From positions 1 through 64,000 of the forward strand of contig NZ_JACHEQ010000007.1 of NCBI RefSeq assembly GCF_014201515.1: 64,000 nucleotides of DNA. The letters are read 5' to 3'. The position numbers and the translations under genes are program-made. The notes below the pieces were generated by a model. That model was not told the DNA's origin. It searched no databases and was given only the letters and a program-made list of their open reading frames with translations. Position 1 is the stretch's first letter; each line of letters opens with the position of its first letter. Of this stretch, positions 34,661 to 44,286 are shown piece by piece. The DNA is from Anoxybacillus mongoliensis. Lineage in GTDB: Bacteria > Bacillota > Bacilli > Bacillales > Anoxybacillaceae.

Positions 34661-34697
34661 ACCGCCCTTTCCATAAGAAAAGGGACGGTTTTTTTAC
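34661..34697 (+). terminator. terminator-like hairpin pointing along the plus strand
   Basis: AACCGCCCTTT and AAAGGGACGGTT form a stem with one mismatch, followed by TTTTTTT on the plus strand only. Both neighbouring genes are on the minus strand, where the hairpin is followed by GATACG rather than a T-run. Confidence 0.6.
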
Positions 34698-35800
34698 TTA
34701 ACATACTGATCGCTTCCTGGCAAATCATCAAACCATGTGGCATCATCTGGACAATCAAGAACAAAAAACTTTCCATGATGTCCATATCGACTTTGATGGT
34801 ATTTTAAATATGCCTTTTTATTCTCAATCGCCAATATTTCAATTTTTCCTGAAGCATGGCTCATGACCAGTTTTACTCGTTTTCCTAGTCCTGATGTTTT
34901 TGCCTTTGCTTCTTCAACAATGCGATACACCTCATGTAATGGAAGCACAAACGATTTATTTCCTGCCACAGGACGATTAACAAAAAAGTAATACGGTGTG
35001 ACCCCCATCCATGACAGTTCATCTAAAAGATGCGCCAACACATCAGGATCATCGTTAATTCCTTTTAAAACAGGGGTTTGATTCACAATGATCGCTCCAG
35101 CATCATGCAATGCTTCAAATGCCTTTTTCGCCTCTTTTGTTAATTCCCGTGGATGGTCGACATGCGCCATCACATATATGCGTTTGTTAATAGTTGAAAA
35201 TTTTCGGATCGTACGTAGCAGTTCTTCATCTTCATAAATTCGCATCGGATGAAATAGAGGCATCTTCGTGCCGATACGAATAATTTGGATGTGTTCGATG
35301 TTTCGGAGAGATTCAATAATAGTGGTAAGTTTTCTCGTAGAAAGCGCAAGTGGGTCCCCTCCGGTAAGAAGTACGTTGTTAATTTGCGGCGTTTTTTCAA
35401 TATAATCTATACCTTCACGAACATCGAGTAACGCCTCCTTCACATCATCGCGAAATAACCGTTTCCGAAAACAGTAACGACAATACGCTCCACATACTTC
35501 GGAAACGAGCAATAACGCTGTTGTTGCGTATTTATGTTGACAACCCGGTACAACATAGTTACTTTTCTCATCTGAAGCATCCCATGTTCCATATTCATCT
35601 AATTCTTCTGCCATCGGTATAACAATACGACGAATCGGATCATGCGGATCGGACCAGTCAATTAAACTTAAATAATAGTCATTTATCCGAAACACGTACG
35701 TTTGAGCAACTTTTTTTAGTGCCTCCTTTTCACCTTCCGAAAGTTGAGAAAGACGGTCGATGTTTGTTATATACTTTGGTTTATACATATCATCCTTCAT
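34694..35800 (-). CDS. kamA: lysine 2,3-aminomutase (KamA/YodO family)
   Basis: Radical SAM, PLP-dependent enzyme of about 368 residues that converts L-lysine to beta-lysine. The SAM cluster motif is CGAYCRYCFRKR (about residues 108-119), followed by NVLLTGGDPLAL. The ATG at 35800 has AGGAGG six bases upstream and overlaps the end of the preceding gene by 11 bases, so the two are coupled. The usual partner beta-lysine acetyltransferase (AblB/YodP) is not next to it. Some KamA-like proteins have altered substrates, so exact specificity is inferred. Confidence 0.9.
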   Translation of the reverse strand: MKDDMYKPKYITNIDRLSQLSEGEKEALKKVAQTYVFRINDYYLSLIDWSDPHDPIRRIVIPMAEELDEYGTWDASDEKSNYVVPGCQHKYATTALLLVSEVCGAYCRYCFRKRLFRDDVKEALLDVREGIDYIEKTPQINNVLLTGGDPLALSTRKLTTIIESLRNIEHIQIIRIGTKMPLFHPMRIYEDEELLRTIRKFSTINKRIYVMAHVDHPRELTKEAKKAFEALHDAGAIIVNQTPVLKGINDDPDVLAHLLDELSWMGVTPYYFFVNRPVAGNKSFVLPLHEVYRIVEEAKAKTSGLGKRVKLVMSHASGKIEILAIENKKAYLKYHQSRYGHHGKFFVLDCPDDATWFDDLPGSDQYVK

Positions 35801-36116
35801 CGTCATCCTCCTCTTCATATCCCATGACGTCTAACACATTTTCTTGCTTAAACTGCAACAACATTTCTTCTTTAATCACATTTCGTAATACACTATTCAC
35901 ACTACGGTTCACTTTTAATAAATCATCGATGACATGTTCCTTCATTTTTCGCCGTTGTAATGCCTCCAGAGCAAATTGAATTTTCTCTCCTTCTGCATTT
36001 AAAATGTGGGCTAAACTTAGCTCTTCTAAAGCGATTGACATAAGTAATAAATCAAACGCATCATCTCGATCAACATGAATTTCCGGTTTAATATGTGGGA
36101 CATTTGGAAAGCCCAT
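35790..36116 (-). CDS. small helical protein with acidic tail, spore-associated by context
   Basis: A 108-residue protein beginning MGFPNVPHIKPEIHVDRDD. A helical core (ALEELSLAHILNAEGEKIQF) resembles a repeat seen in several Bacillus spore-surface or hypothetical proteins; this link is from memory. The tail ends in GYEEEDDDEG. ATG at 36116 has AAAGGAGGGG upstream, replacing a longer GTG start. It is coupled to kamA and divergent from the double ATP-grasp gene. Function unknown. Confidence 0.72.
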   Translation of the reverse strand: MGFPNVPHIKPEIHVDRDDAFDLLLMSIALEELSLAHILNAEGEKIQFALEALQRRKMKEHVIDDLLKVNRSVNSVLRNVIKEEMLLQFKQENVLDVMGYEEEDDDEG

Positions 36117-36254
36117 CGCTTTCCCCTCCTTTTCTCGCACTTACTTTCATCGTATGACTCATATCTCTTTTTGTTTCAACAAATGACTTGCCTAAACAAT
36201 AAAATGGCAACAAACATATGTTGTAAAGAAAACAACGAAATAGGAGTGAAAAAG

Positions 36255-38933
36255 ATGATTGTAAAGTTAAAAAAACAATCGTACGTGCCTACAAATGTTT
36301 GTTATTTATCAAAACGAATATATGAGCAACTCAATTTACAGCCAACAACGATGTATCACATCGCATTTGGACAAACGAGCGAGCGAGCATATATTCATCC
36401 AACCGATGACGATGCATTTATTATTCATCATGCGCTTTTTCCTCATTGTTCGATAGAATACAAACTTCACATATGGAAAACAAATGATACGTTGCACGTT
36501 GGCCCAGTGATCGGAGTGTTTTTAAACACCGACTACATTGCTGATTTTTCTACTGACTATGTCGAACCGTTTATCCACAATCACGCAATCGCAAGCGAAC
36601 ACTCGCATTGTTTAAGTTATTTTTTCAGCATCTTTGATATCAATTGGAATAAACAGATCATTGACGGCTATGTATACGTGAACGGTCAATTCGAACGACG
36701 ATCATTTCCTTTCCCTCATATCATGTACGATCGCGGTGCGTCATTTCAGCCAGAACAAAAACCTCTCGTTCAACATATCCGCACAGTAATGCGCAGCAAT
36801 CCTAACATCAAGTTTATTAATGAGCTTGATTATTTGGGAAAATGGGAAGTGTATGAACGTTTACGCGACATCCCGACCGTTCGCCACCACTTACCAGAGA
36901 CGATCAAATATAAAACATTTACAGACGTATTAACAATGATCGATCAACACAACTACGTATTCGTTAAATCATTTTATGGCAGCCGCGCGAGAGAAGTCAT
37001 GTCAATTAAGAGAAAAAAACATATGTTCGAAGTGATGTTTGTTAAAAACGATGAGCTAATGATTGAACAAATGGACATCGAACAGTTAAAAGACGATGTA
37101 CAATCATTTACGAAACATAAACCTTTTGTTGTGCAGCAAGGCGTTTCGCTTATGACATTTCAACAACGATCATTCGATATTCGTATACTTATGTTAAAAA
37201 ATGGAGAAGGGCGATGGGAACCGATTTACGACCTTATTAACCTAGCAGAACAACATGCATCTATTACAACCTTGATCGACAATCACGAATATGATTTCAA
37301 AACGATTTACCCATCACTTTGTGAAACGTATCATACCGTTCCGTCCGTTGCACAATTGCATATGTTTGCTGAACATGTTTGCGAAGCGATTGAAAAAAAG
37401 TTCGGACATTTTGCTGAAATTGGTTTAGATGTAGGAATTGATGAGACAGGACATATGTGGCTTATTGAGGCGAATTCGAAGCCCGAAAAGTACCCCGGTC
37501 CAGGTCTTCCTTTGTACGCAGAGTATCCTCCCTGCTCTTTTACGACAACGATCGACTATGCAACATATATCGCTATGCCACAAAAACAACAATGGACTGT
37601 TACTTTAAAACAAGGAAGCCATCGCCATATCACAATACCAAAACATATGCACGAAAAGTTAATGAATTCCGAGCATACGCATGTAAAAGTCGGCGCATTT
37701 TCTTTTATAGGAAAATGTGAAATAAACGATTTTACCGATATCGTTGAACTCCCTGCATATGTATTTGAACAGTTTGACGGGCTACTCGATATGGAAACGA
37801 ATATAGAAATCAAAGGCAATACAATTCATCTCGGACCTGTCGTAGCGATGTTTATTAGCAACGGACAAATTCGAAAACTAAAACGACAACAACCGAAATT
37901 TCGCCAAGTGGAATACGTACACGCCAATAAAAAAGCGAAAACGATTCTCTACTTTTTCTCCGTTTACGATGTCAACTTCATTCATCAAAAAATTTACGGA
38001 ACATTTTTCCATGAACAAGAAAAGACATGGAAACAGCGGGCATTCCCGCTCCCTGACGTATTATACGATCGCGGCGGTGGCGTTTTACAAAAACAAATAG
38101 TGCAATCAGACTACATTCGCCAACAACTGCAAGCGGTCAAAGGTATAAAAAAAATCAACCCACAACATTATTTTGACAAGTGGGACACACATAAAAAGCT
38201 GCAAAAAATAATAGACATGCAACCGTATGTACCAAAAGCGATGATTTATAAAGATATAAAAACCGTTCAACATATGTTTGAATTATGCGACACCCTTTAT
38301 TTAAAAGACTGTCACGGCAGCAACGGACGAGGTGTCGTTCGCATTGTGAAACATGATAAACAACATTTCACATATAGCTATGTGAAAGACCGCCAGTTAT
38401 ATGAAACAAGTGTCGAAAATTGGGATACACTTCATGAAGCACTTGCTGCCTTTTTTCAACATAAAAAAATTATCGTCCAACAAGCAATTGATGTCATCAC
38501 ATGGAACGAAAGAAATATCGACTTGCGCGCTACCGTGCAACGAACACCAAACGGAAACCTCGATATTACATCATATCCCGTTCGCGTTGGCGGCCACCGC
38601 TCCCCGATTACTAGTTCACAAACCGGATCGGAAATTTACCGTTTCGAATATTTCTTCAAAACATACTTTCACTACACCGACGAACAAATCGAAACATGGA
38701 AACGAACAATAGACGAATTTTTACTTATGTGCTACAAAAGCATTGAGCGCGTATACGGAACGTTTGGTGAAATCGGCATCGACTTTGCAATCGATAAACA
38801 AGGAAAACTATGGTTTATCGAATGTAATGCAAAGCCTGGATACGATTGTATGTATAAGTCCTATGATCGCGAAACAATTGAACGAACGTTTTTCAATCCA
38901 CTCGCATACGCGAAACATATCGCGGGATTTTAA
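36255..38933 (+). CDS. tandem double YheC/YheD-type ATP-grasp protein
   Basis: An 892-residue protein made of two homologous YheC/YheD-like halves, about 1-440 and 441-892; single-copy relatives are 360-460 residues and are spore-coat-associated. Each half has a beta-rich N-terminal domain, a YDRG motif (about 158 and 604), then an ATP-grasp fold with an R-x-x-D-x-R element (about 305 and 753) and a metal-binding end (LIEANSKP about 403; FIECNAKPG about 854). The glycine loop is normal in the second half (HGSNGRGV, about 687) but altered in the first (YGSRAREV, about 241). ATG at 36255 with AGGAG nine bases upstream. Confidence 0.85.
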   Translation: MIVKLKKQSYVPTNVCYLSKRIYEQLNLQPTTMYHIAFGQTSERAYIHPTDDDAFIIHHALFPHCSIEYKLHIWKTNDTLHVGPVIGVFLNTDYIADFSTDYVEPFIHNHAIASEHSHCLSYFFSIFDINWNKQIIDGYVYVNGQFERRSFPFPHIMYDRGASFQPEQKPLVQHIRTVMRSNPNIKFINELDYLGKWEVYERLRDIPTVRHHLPETIKYKTFTDVLTMIDQHNYVFVKSFYGSRAREVMSIKRKKHMFEVMFVKNDELMIEQMDIEQLKDDVQSFTKHKPFVVQQGVSLMTFQQRSFDIRILMLKNGEGRWEPIYDLINLAEQHASITTLIDNHEYDFKTIYPSLCETYHTVPSVAQLHMFAEHVCEAIEKKFGHFAEIGLDVGIDETGHMWLIEANSKPEKYPGPGLPLYAEYPPCSFTTTIDYATYIAMPQKQQWTVTLKQGSHRHITIPKHMHEKLMNSEHTHVKVGAFSFIGKCEINDFTDIVELPAYVFEQFDGLLDMETNIEIKGNTIHLGPVVAMFISNGQIRKLKRQQPKFRQVEYVHANKKAKTILYFFSVYDVNFIHQKIYGTFFHEQEKTWKQRAFPLPDVLYDRGGGVLQKQIVQSDYIRQQLQAVKGIKKINPQHYFDKWDTHKKLQKIIDMQPYVPKAMIYKDIKTVQHMFELCDTLYLKDCHGSNGRGVVRIVKHDKQHFTYSYVKDRQLYETSVENWDTLHEALAAFFQHKKIIVQQAIDVITWNERNIDLRATVQRTPNGNLDITSYPVRVGGHRSPITSSQTGSEIYRFEYFFKTYFHYTDEQIETWKRTIDEFLLMCYKSIERVYGTFGEIGIDFAIDKQGKLWFIECNAKPGYDCMYKSYDRETIERTFFNPLAYAKHIAGF

Positions 38934-38962
38934 AAAAGCTCAAGCGCCACTTGAGCTTTTTT
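38932..38962. terminator. bidirectional terminator between the ATP-grasp gene and selO
   Basis: AAAAAAGCTCAAG and CTTGAGCTTTTTT form a perfect 13-base stem around CGCCA. Confidence 0.92.
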
Positions 38963-40403
38963 ACGTCCCACAAAACGTCCGATACGGTCGATCAGACGGT
39001 GCAGGGGGCTTGGCGTATTCTTCTTGCTCTTTCGTGTACGCATAAGGAGCGGAAAGTACATAAAGTAACTGTTCCATGACCGTATTGTCCCCATACTCGA
39101 CCGCCGCCGCAAGCGCTTCTTCCACGCGGTAGTTGCGCGGAATAATCGCAGGGTTATTTTGACGCATCCGTTCGTACACTTCTTCTTTTGTCATATCTTG
39201 ACGGGCGATTCTTTTTTGCCAACGTGTATACCAGTCGCAAAGCTCTTTTTCGCAAAAATGCCATTCATCTAATGTCAACGCCCGAAACGTATTCGTATAA
39301 TCGGCGCGATAGGTGTACATCAAATGAAGTAACTCCCCAATAAGCTTTTTATCTTCCGCTTCTTCCGTACAAAGCCCAAGTTTTGCACGCATCCCTTGTA
39401 GCCAATACGTTTCATACAGCGTTGGAAATTGGGCGATCGCTTCTTGCGCAAGTTCGATGGCTTTTTCTTCTTCGTCATGTAAAAGCGGTAGTAAACTTTC
39501 TGCAAAGCGGGCGATGTTCCATCCAGCGATATATGGCTGATTGCCGTATGCATACCGCCCTTGCGTATCAATCGAACTAAACACCGTCTTCGGATCGTAC
39601 ACGTCCATAAATGCGCACGGTCCGTAATCAATTGTCTCGCCGCTAATCGTCATATTATCGGTGTTCATTACCCCATGAACAAATCCAACCAATTGCCATT
39701 TCGCCACAAGCGCTGCCTGCTTTTTCATCACTTCTTCAAGTAAAAAAAGATAGCGGTTGGATGCATGTTCACCGTTCGGGTAATGGCGCTTTATCGCATA
39801 ATCGGCTAATTGTTGCAATTCTTCTTTTGATAAAAAACGAGCCGCATATTGAAACGTCCCGACACGCAAATGACTCGCTGCCACGCGCGTCAAAATCGCT
39901 TCCGGAAGTTCTGTTTCTCGAATCACAACTTCCTCTGTCGTCACGACCGCTAAACTACGCGTCGTCGGAATACGAAGCGCATGCATTGCCTCGCTAATGA
40001 TATACTCACGAAGCATCGGCCCAAGCGCTGCCCGACCGTCCCCACCGCGCGAATACGGCGTCCGCCCCGAACCTTTCAGCTGAATATCGACTCGCTCTCC
40101 GTTTGGCGTCACGTGCTCCCCAAGCAAAATAGCGCGCCCATCGCCAAGCATATTAAAATACCCGAACTGATGCCCCGCATACGCCTGCGCCAAAGGCTCT
40201 GCTCCTTCAGGCACACGATTTCCAGCAAACACCGCCACCCCTTCTTCACTCGCCAACGCCTCTGCATTCAGCCCAAGCTCCTCCGCAAGCGAACGATTGA
40301 GCACAACAAGCTTTGGGTCACTAACAGGCGTCGGATGAAGCCTTGTAAAAAACCGCTCAGACAAACGAGCATAGCTATTGTCAAAATTCCAATTTGCGTT
40401 CAA
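38961..40403 (-). CDS. selO: protein adenylyltransferase SelO (YdiU family)
   Basis: Pseudokinase-fold enzyme of 480 residues that transfers AMP to protein Ser, Thr or Tyr. Conserved blocks: [52 protein letters not shown] and the metal-binding [20 protein letters not shown] (Asn and Asp). It ends with the family's typical [18 protein letters not shown] start at 40403 with GGGAGG upstream. The bacterial C-terminal CxxU/C-type redox motif is not obvious; only a single Cys is near the end (FCGT). Confidence 0.93.
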   Translation of the reverse strand: MNANWNFDNSYARLSERFFTRLHPTPVSDPKLVVLNRSLAEELGLNAEALASEEGVAVFAGNRVPEGAEPLAQAYAGHQFGYFNMLGDGRAILLGEHVTPNGERVDIQLKGSGRTPYSRGGDGRAALGPMLREYIISEAMHALRIPTTRSLAVVTTEEVVIRETELPEAILTRVAASHLRVGTFQYAARFLSKEELQQLADYAIKRHYPNGEHASNRYLFLLEEVMKKQAALVAKWQLVGFVHGVMNTDNMTISGETIDYGPCAFMDVYDPKTVFSSIDTQGRYAYGNQPYIAGWNIARFAESLLPLLHDEEEKAIELAQEAIAQFPTLYETYWLQGMRAKLGLCTEEAEDKKLIGELLHLMYTYRADYTNTFRALTLDEWHFCEKELCDWYTRWQKRIARQDMTKEEVYERMRQNNPAIIPRNYRVEEALAAAVEYGDNTVMEQLLYVLSAPYAYTKEQEEYAKPPAPSDRPYRTFCGT

Positions 40404-40683
40404 CGTGCTACCTCCCTTATAAAACGTTCAAATGATGGTTGTATGTATTAGTATATCCTATTTTCTTTCATAGTGCTTTGTGGGTGAATTGTCATGGTGA
40501 ATGTCATTGGGCTCATTTTGTTTGCACAATTCAACAATAAAAAATGGAAACCGAGGCATGTGACAAAACGAGAATGAAAAGAAGATATAGAATGTTCCAC
40601 TGTAATCATGTCATTTCAGCGATGGAAATGCTACACATATCATGGTAAAATTTTATAAAAAATGTGTTAGGTGGTTTTATTTC

Positions 40684-43600
40684 ATGGACAAAAGTTTTTT
40701 TGAGGAACTGCAACTTCTTACAAAACAATATCCTGATACAAGTGTTATACAACGTCTATCACCGAAAGACTACATTGAGGTTCTCGTTATTCATTCCGCT
40801 AAACAGCTCGCTCACAAACTAAAAAGTTTGGCAAAAGAGAACCGTTTTGATGAAATTATGCAACTAACTCAGCACATTTCTACATTAGTATCAGACAAAG
40901 AAGATTCTTTTTCTTTGCCGCTCTCCATGATTACATACACATACGGACAACGAGAAATACCAATTATAGAGGACTTTTTCCTATCTCGATTGCATTTACT
41001 ATATAACGACAAACATACAATGAAAAACTTTTTTAAAACATTAAAATATGAAATGCTGACAGCTGACTCTGTCGATTTTATGGTTAGCTTTATCCGTATG
41101 TCAGGGTTGCAATTATTGATTCGTCCATTACTTATGCTTGAAAAAGAACGTATTCCTGTACGCATCATCACATCGACTTATCTAGGTATTACAGAACCAA
41201 AAGCGCTTGAAAAACTCATGCAATTTTCGAACGTACAAGTAAAAATGATTGATACACAACAACAATCTTTTCATACGAAAGCGTACATGTTCCATCGACG
41301 TTCAGGATTAAATACAGTAATCATTGGCTCGTCAAACATTTCACACTCAGCCCTCATGAACGGACATGAACTAAATGTAAAGCTACCAGATACAAGCTTT
41401 TTACCAATTTATGAGCATACAAAAGAAATTTTCGAGAAAATATGGAATCATACAGATGCTATTTCTCTTGATCATGCGTTTATCCAAAAATACGAACAAC
41501 AAACAATAAGAAAAGAAAACAAACCTTTAGCTGCTGAGTCGAAAGGAGAATATATCGTTACATCAAGTGTGACACCAAATGATATGCAAAAAAAAGCATT
41601 AAAAAACCTTGAACACACAAGAAAAAGTGGTAACACAAAAGGAGTCATTATCGCTGCTACTGGAACTGGGAAAACATATTTAGCCGCTTTTGACGTAAAA
41701 GCATATGATCCAAAAAAGCTTTTATTTATCGCTCATCGTGAAGAATTGTTAGATAAGGCAATTGAAACATTTAAACATGTGATAGGAAATGACCATCTAT
41801 TTGGTAAAATAACAGGAACCGTGAAACAATTCGATAAACCGTATTTATTTAGTACCGTTCAATCGCTCTCTAAAGACGAAACGTTGCAACAGTTTAAGGA
41901 AAACGAATTTGACTATATCATTATCGATGAATTTCATCACGCCGAGGCACCTACGTATCAAAAAGTGATCCGTTATTTTCAGCCGAAATTTTTGCTCGGC
42001 TTAACAGCAACACCGGAAAGAATGGACGGCAGAGACGTTTTAGCAATTTGTGACCATAACGTTGTATATGAAATCCGTTTAAGAGAGGCGCTAGACGCAC
42101 AGTTGCTTGCACCATTTCACTACTTTGGTATTTCAGATCATACGGTAGACTATAGTCAGATTCCATTAAAAAACGGCATGTTTGATGAAGCATTGCTTGT
42201 GAAAGCTTTAAAAACAAACGAACGAACAGATTTTATTATTGAAATGATTCGCACGTATGGTTATGACGGCGATCGTATCGTTGGGCTCGCTTTTTGTGTA
42301 AATATCGAGCATGCAAAATATATGAGCGAACAATTTAATAAACGCGGATATTGCACAACATATTTAACTGGTGAACATAGCGTGGAATATCGTGAACAGA
42401 TCATAAAGAGACTAGAAAATCCGGACGATCCACTTGAACTCATTTTCACCGTTAACATTTTTAACGAAGGAATTGATATCCCGAGTTTAAATCTTTTATT
42501 ATTTTTAAGACCTACCGAATCATCGACTGTATTTATTCAACAATTAGGAAGAGGACTAAGAAAAGTAGAAGGAAAAGAGTTTGTGACGGTTTTGGACTTT
42601 GTAGGAAATTATCAAAAATCGTTTATGATTCCGCTCGCTCTATCTGGGCAACTGAACGACAAGGCGTTCGATAAAGATTCCCTCCGTGTTGCGATTACAC
42701 ACGAATTTGCCGATCTACCAGGTGGCGCATATGTCGATTTAGACCCAGTAACGCAAAGGGAAATTTTAGATCGCATTGACTCCATTAAAATGAACTCGAC
42801 AGATATGTTAAAAATGCTATATCAACAATTTAAAAATGAGCTTGGGCGCTCACCAGAAATATTAGATTTTTTATATTACGAGCAATCGCCAAGCTTAACG
42901 TTTTTCATATATAAGTATCGTTCATGGGTCAAAACAAAAGAAAAAATGAATGATATAAACGAGCTTGACCAAATGATTTTACAGCACCCATTGATGTGTG
43001 AGTGCGTTGAACGGCTAGAAAATCAACTTCCGATTAAGTGGCCTTACGACTTCGTTATTTTGCAATTAGCTTTATTACAAAAAGTTGTGTCTTGTGAAGA
43101 TGTCATAAAACAACTTGCCAAAAAGTTTGCCGTAGATGTGCAGTTAGAAAAACATGAGAAGATGATTATGCAATCGATGGACCGCCTCGCATCGACATAT
43201 AAAAAACAAAAATGGTCGTTTGGACAACGAAATGGTCACCAGTTCATCTTGAATAGCGACATTCTTACTCTAACAGAGAATACGCAGTTCTTCAATTACA
43301 TCAAAGACCGTATCGACTATGGACTTATTGAATTTAGGAGAACGTATCGTCCTGAAAAGTTTTTAGTTAAAGGAGAAAAGCTTACTCTTTATCAAAACTA
43401 TACGCGAAACGATTTAATTTTCTTATTTGAAGCAGGAGTAAAAGAAGGATCGTGGCGAGAAGGAGTAAGTAAAGTTAGAAATCATTATTTACTGTTCGTT
43501 AATTTAAATAAGTCAGAAAGAGTAGAAGAACATTTACATTACAAAGATTATTTTCTCGATCAAAAACATTTTCATTGGCAAAGCCAAAATCAAACGTCTC

Positions 43601-43821
43601 ATAACTCTTCGGTCGGACAAAATTTTATTCGTCATAAAGAGCTTGGAATCCATATTCATCTATTTGTTCGAAAATTTGAGGAAATGCACGGAATGACATT
43701 GCCTTTTACTTATCTCGGTGAAGTCGATTATGTATCGAGCTACGGTGATAAACCAATGAGCATCACATGGCGTCTACATCATCCCGTGCCGGAAGATTTA
43801 TATATTGACTTGATTCGCTAA
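40684..43821 (+). CDS. PLD-like/DEAH helicase/DUF3427 fusion protein
   Basis: A 1045-residue multi-domain protein. An N-terminal phospholipase-D-like nuclease domain (about 120-240) has one HKD-like motif HTKAYMF (197) and GSSN (215). A superfamily 2 helicase follows: Walker A AATGTGKT (about 324), DEFHH (415), LTATPER (441) and the arginine-finger motif QQLGRGLR. The C-terminal part (about 640-1045) matches DUF3427. The PLD motif lacks the usual Asp after His-x-Lys-x4. ATG at 40684 has AGGTGG nine bases upstream. The last 24 bases overlap the convergent Nudix gene. Such proteins are suspected nucleic-acid processing or defence factors. Confidence 0.88.
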   Translation: MDKSFFEELQLLTKQYPDTSVIQRLSPKDYIEVLVIHSAKQLAHKLKSLAKENRFDEIMQLTQHISTLVSDKEDSFSLPLSMITYTYGQREIPIIEDFFLSRLHLLYNDKHTMKNFFKTLKYEMLTADSVDFMVSFIRMSGLQLLIRPLLMLEKERIPVRIITSTYLGITEPKALEKLMQFSNVQVKMIDTQQQSFHTKAYMFHRRSGLNTVIIGSSNISHSALMNGHELNVKLPDTSFLPIYEHTKEIFEKIWNHTDAISLDHAFIQKYEQQTIRKENKPLAAESKGEYIVTSSVTPNDMQKKALKNLEHTRKSGNTKGVIIAATGTGKTYLAAFDVKAYDPKKLLFIAHREELLDKAIETFKHVIGNDHLFGKITGTVKQFDKPYLFSTVQSLSKDETLQQFKENEFDYIIIDEFHHAEAPTYQKVIRYFQPKFLLGLTATPERMDGRDVLAICDHNVVYEIRLREALDAQLLAPFHYFGISDHTVDYSQIPLKNGMFDEALLVKALKTNERTDFIIEMIRTYGYDGDRIVGLAFCVNIEHAKYMSEQFNKRGYCTTYLTGEHSVEYREQIIKRLENPDDPLELIFTVNIFNEGIDIPSLNLLLFLRPTESSTVFIQQLGRGLRKVEGKEFVTVLDFVGNYQKSFMIPLALSGQLNDKAFDKDSLRVAITHEFADLPGGAYVDLDPVTQREILDRIDSIKMNSTDMLKMLYQQFKNELGRSPEILDFLYYEQSPSLTFFIYKYRSWVKTKEKMNDINELDQMILQHPLMCECVERLENQLPIKWPYDFVILQLALLQKVVSCEDVIKQLAKKFAVDVQLEKHEKMIMQSMDRLASTYKKQKWSFGQRNGHQFILNSDILTLTENTQFFNYIKDRIDYGLIEFRRTYRPEKFLVKGEKLTLYQNYTRNDLIFLFEAGVKEGSWREGVSKVRNHYLLFVNLNKSERVEEHLHYKDYFLDQKHFHWQSQNQTSHNSSVGQNFIRHKELGIHIHLFVRKFEEMHGMTLPFTYLGEVDYVSSYGDKPMSITWRLHHPVPEDLYIDLIR

Positions 43822-44202
43822 TAAAGCTTCTACAGTCGGAATATCAGCGGGTGCCCATTCGAGAGATTTTAAATCTCCGAGTGGGACCCATCTTAATTCA
43901 GCATGTTCTTTCGCCTTCGGTTCTCCCTCAATAATTGTCGCTCTATATGTGAGTAAATGGACAATGACTTGAGGATATTCATAATGCACTTCTTCAATTT
44001 TTTCATGTACTTCAATCGTACATCCTAATTCCTCATAAATTTCTCTTACTAACGTTTCTTCTTCTTTTTCCCCTTCTTCAATTTTTCCACCCGGAAATTC
44101 CCAAAGTTTAGGAAGTGTCATCGTATCCGACCGAAGTGCACACAACACACAATTTTTATTATCAAATATCACTGCCCCTACGACACGAACCGTTTTTTTC
44201 AT
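43798..44202 (-). CDS. Nudix hydrolase (MutT/8-oxo-dGTPase-like)
   Basis: A 134-residue NTP pyrophosphohydrolase. The Nudix box is complete: GGKIEEGEKEEETLVREIYEE (G-x5-E-x7-REUxEExGU). It begins MKKTVRVVGAVIFDNKN and is the size of MutT-type sanitising enzymes. ATG at 44202 has GAGGGG seven bases upstream. Its 3' end overlaps the end of the helicase gene by 24 bases, so the two transcripts are complementary there. Confidence 0.9.
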   Translation of the reverse strand: MKKTVRVVGAVIFDNKNCVLCALRSDTMTLPKLWEFPGGKIEEGEKEEETLVREIYEELGCTIEVHEKIEEVHYEYPQVIVHLLTYRATIIEGEPKAKEHAELRWVPLGDLKSLEWAPADIPTVEALLANQVNI

Positions 44203-44286
44203 TAACATTCCCCTCTATCTTCATTTTTTGTGAATACTTTCATTCTACAAAAAAGCTGCCCTTTTTTCTATGCTCGTCCAGATCGA

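Noticed and set aside
40492..40575. Small hydrophobic-basic reading frame of about 27 codons (MVNVIGLILFAQFNNKK)
   Set aside because: It looks slightly like a small membrane toxin but has only a weak GGGTG upstream and no antisense partner or terminator; kept out of the gene list.
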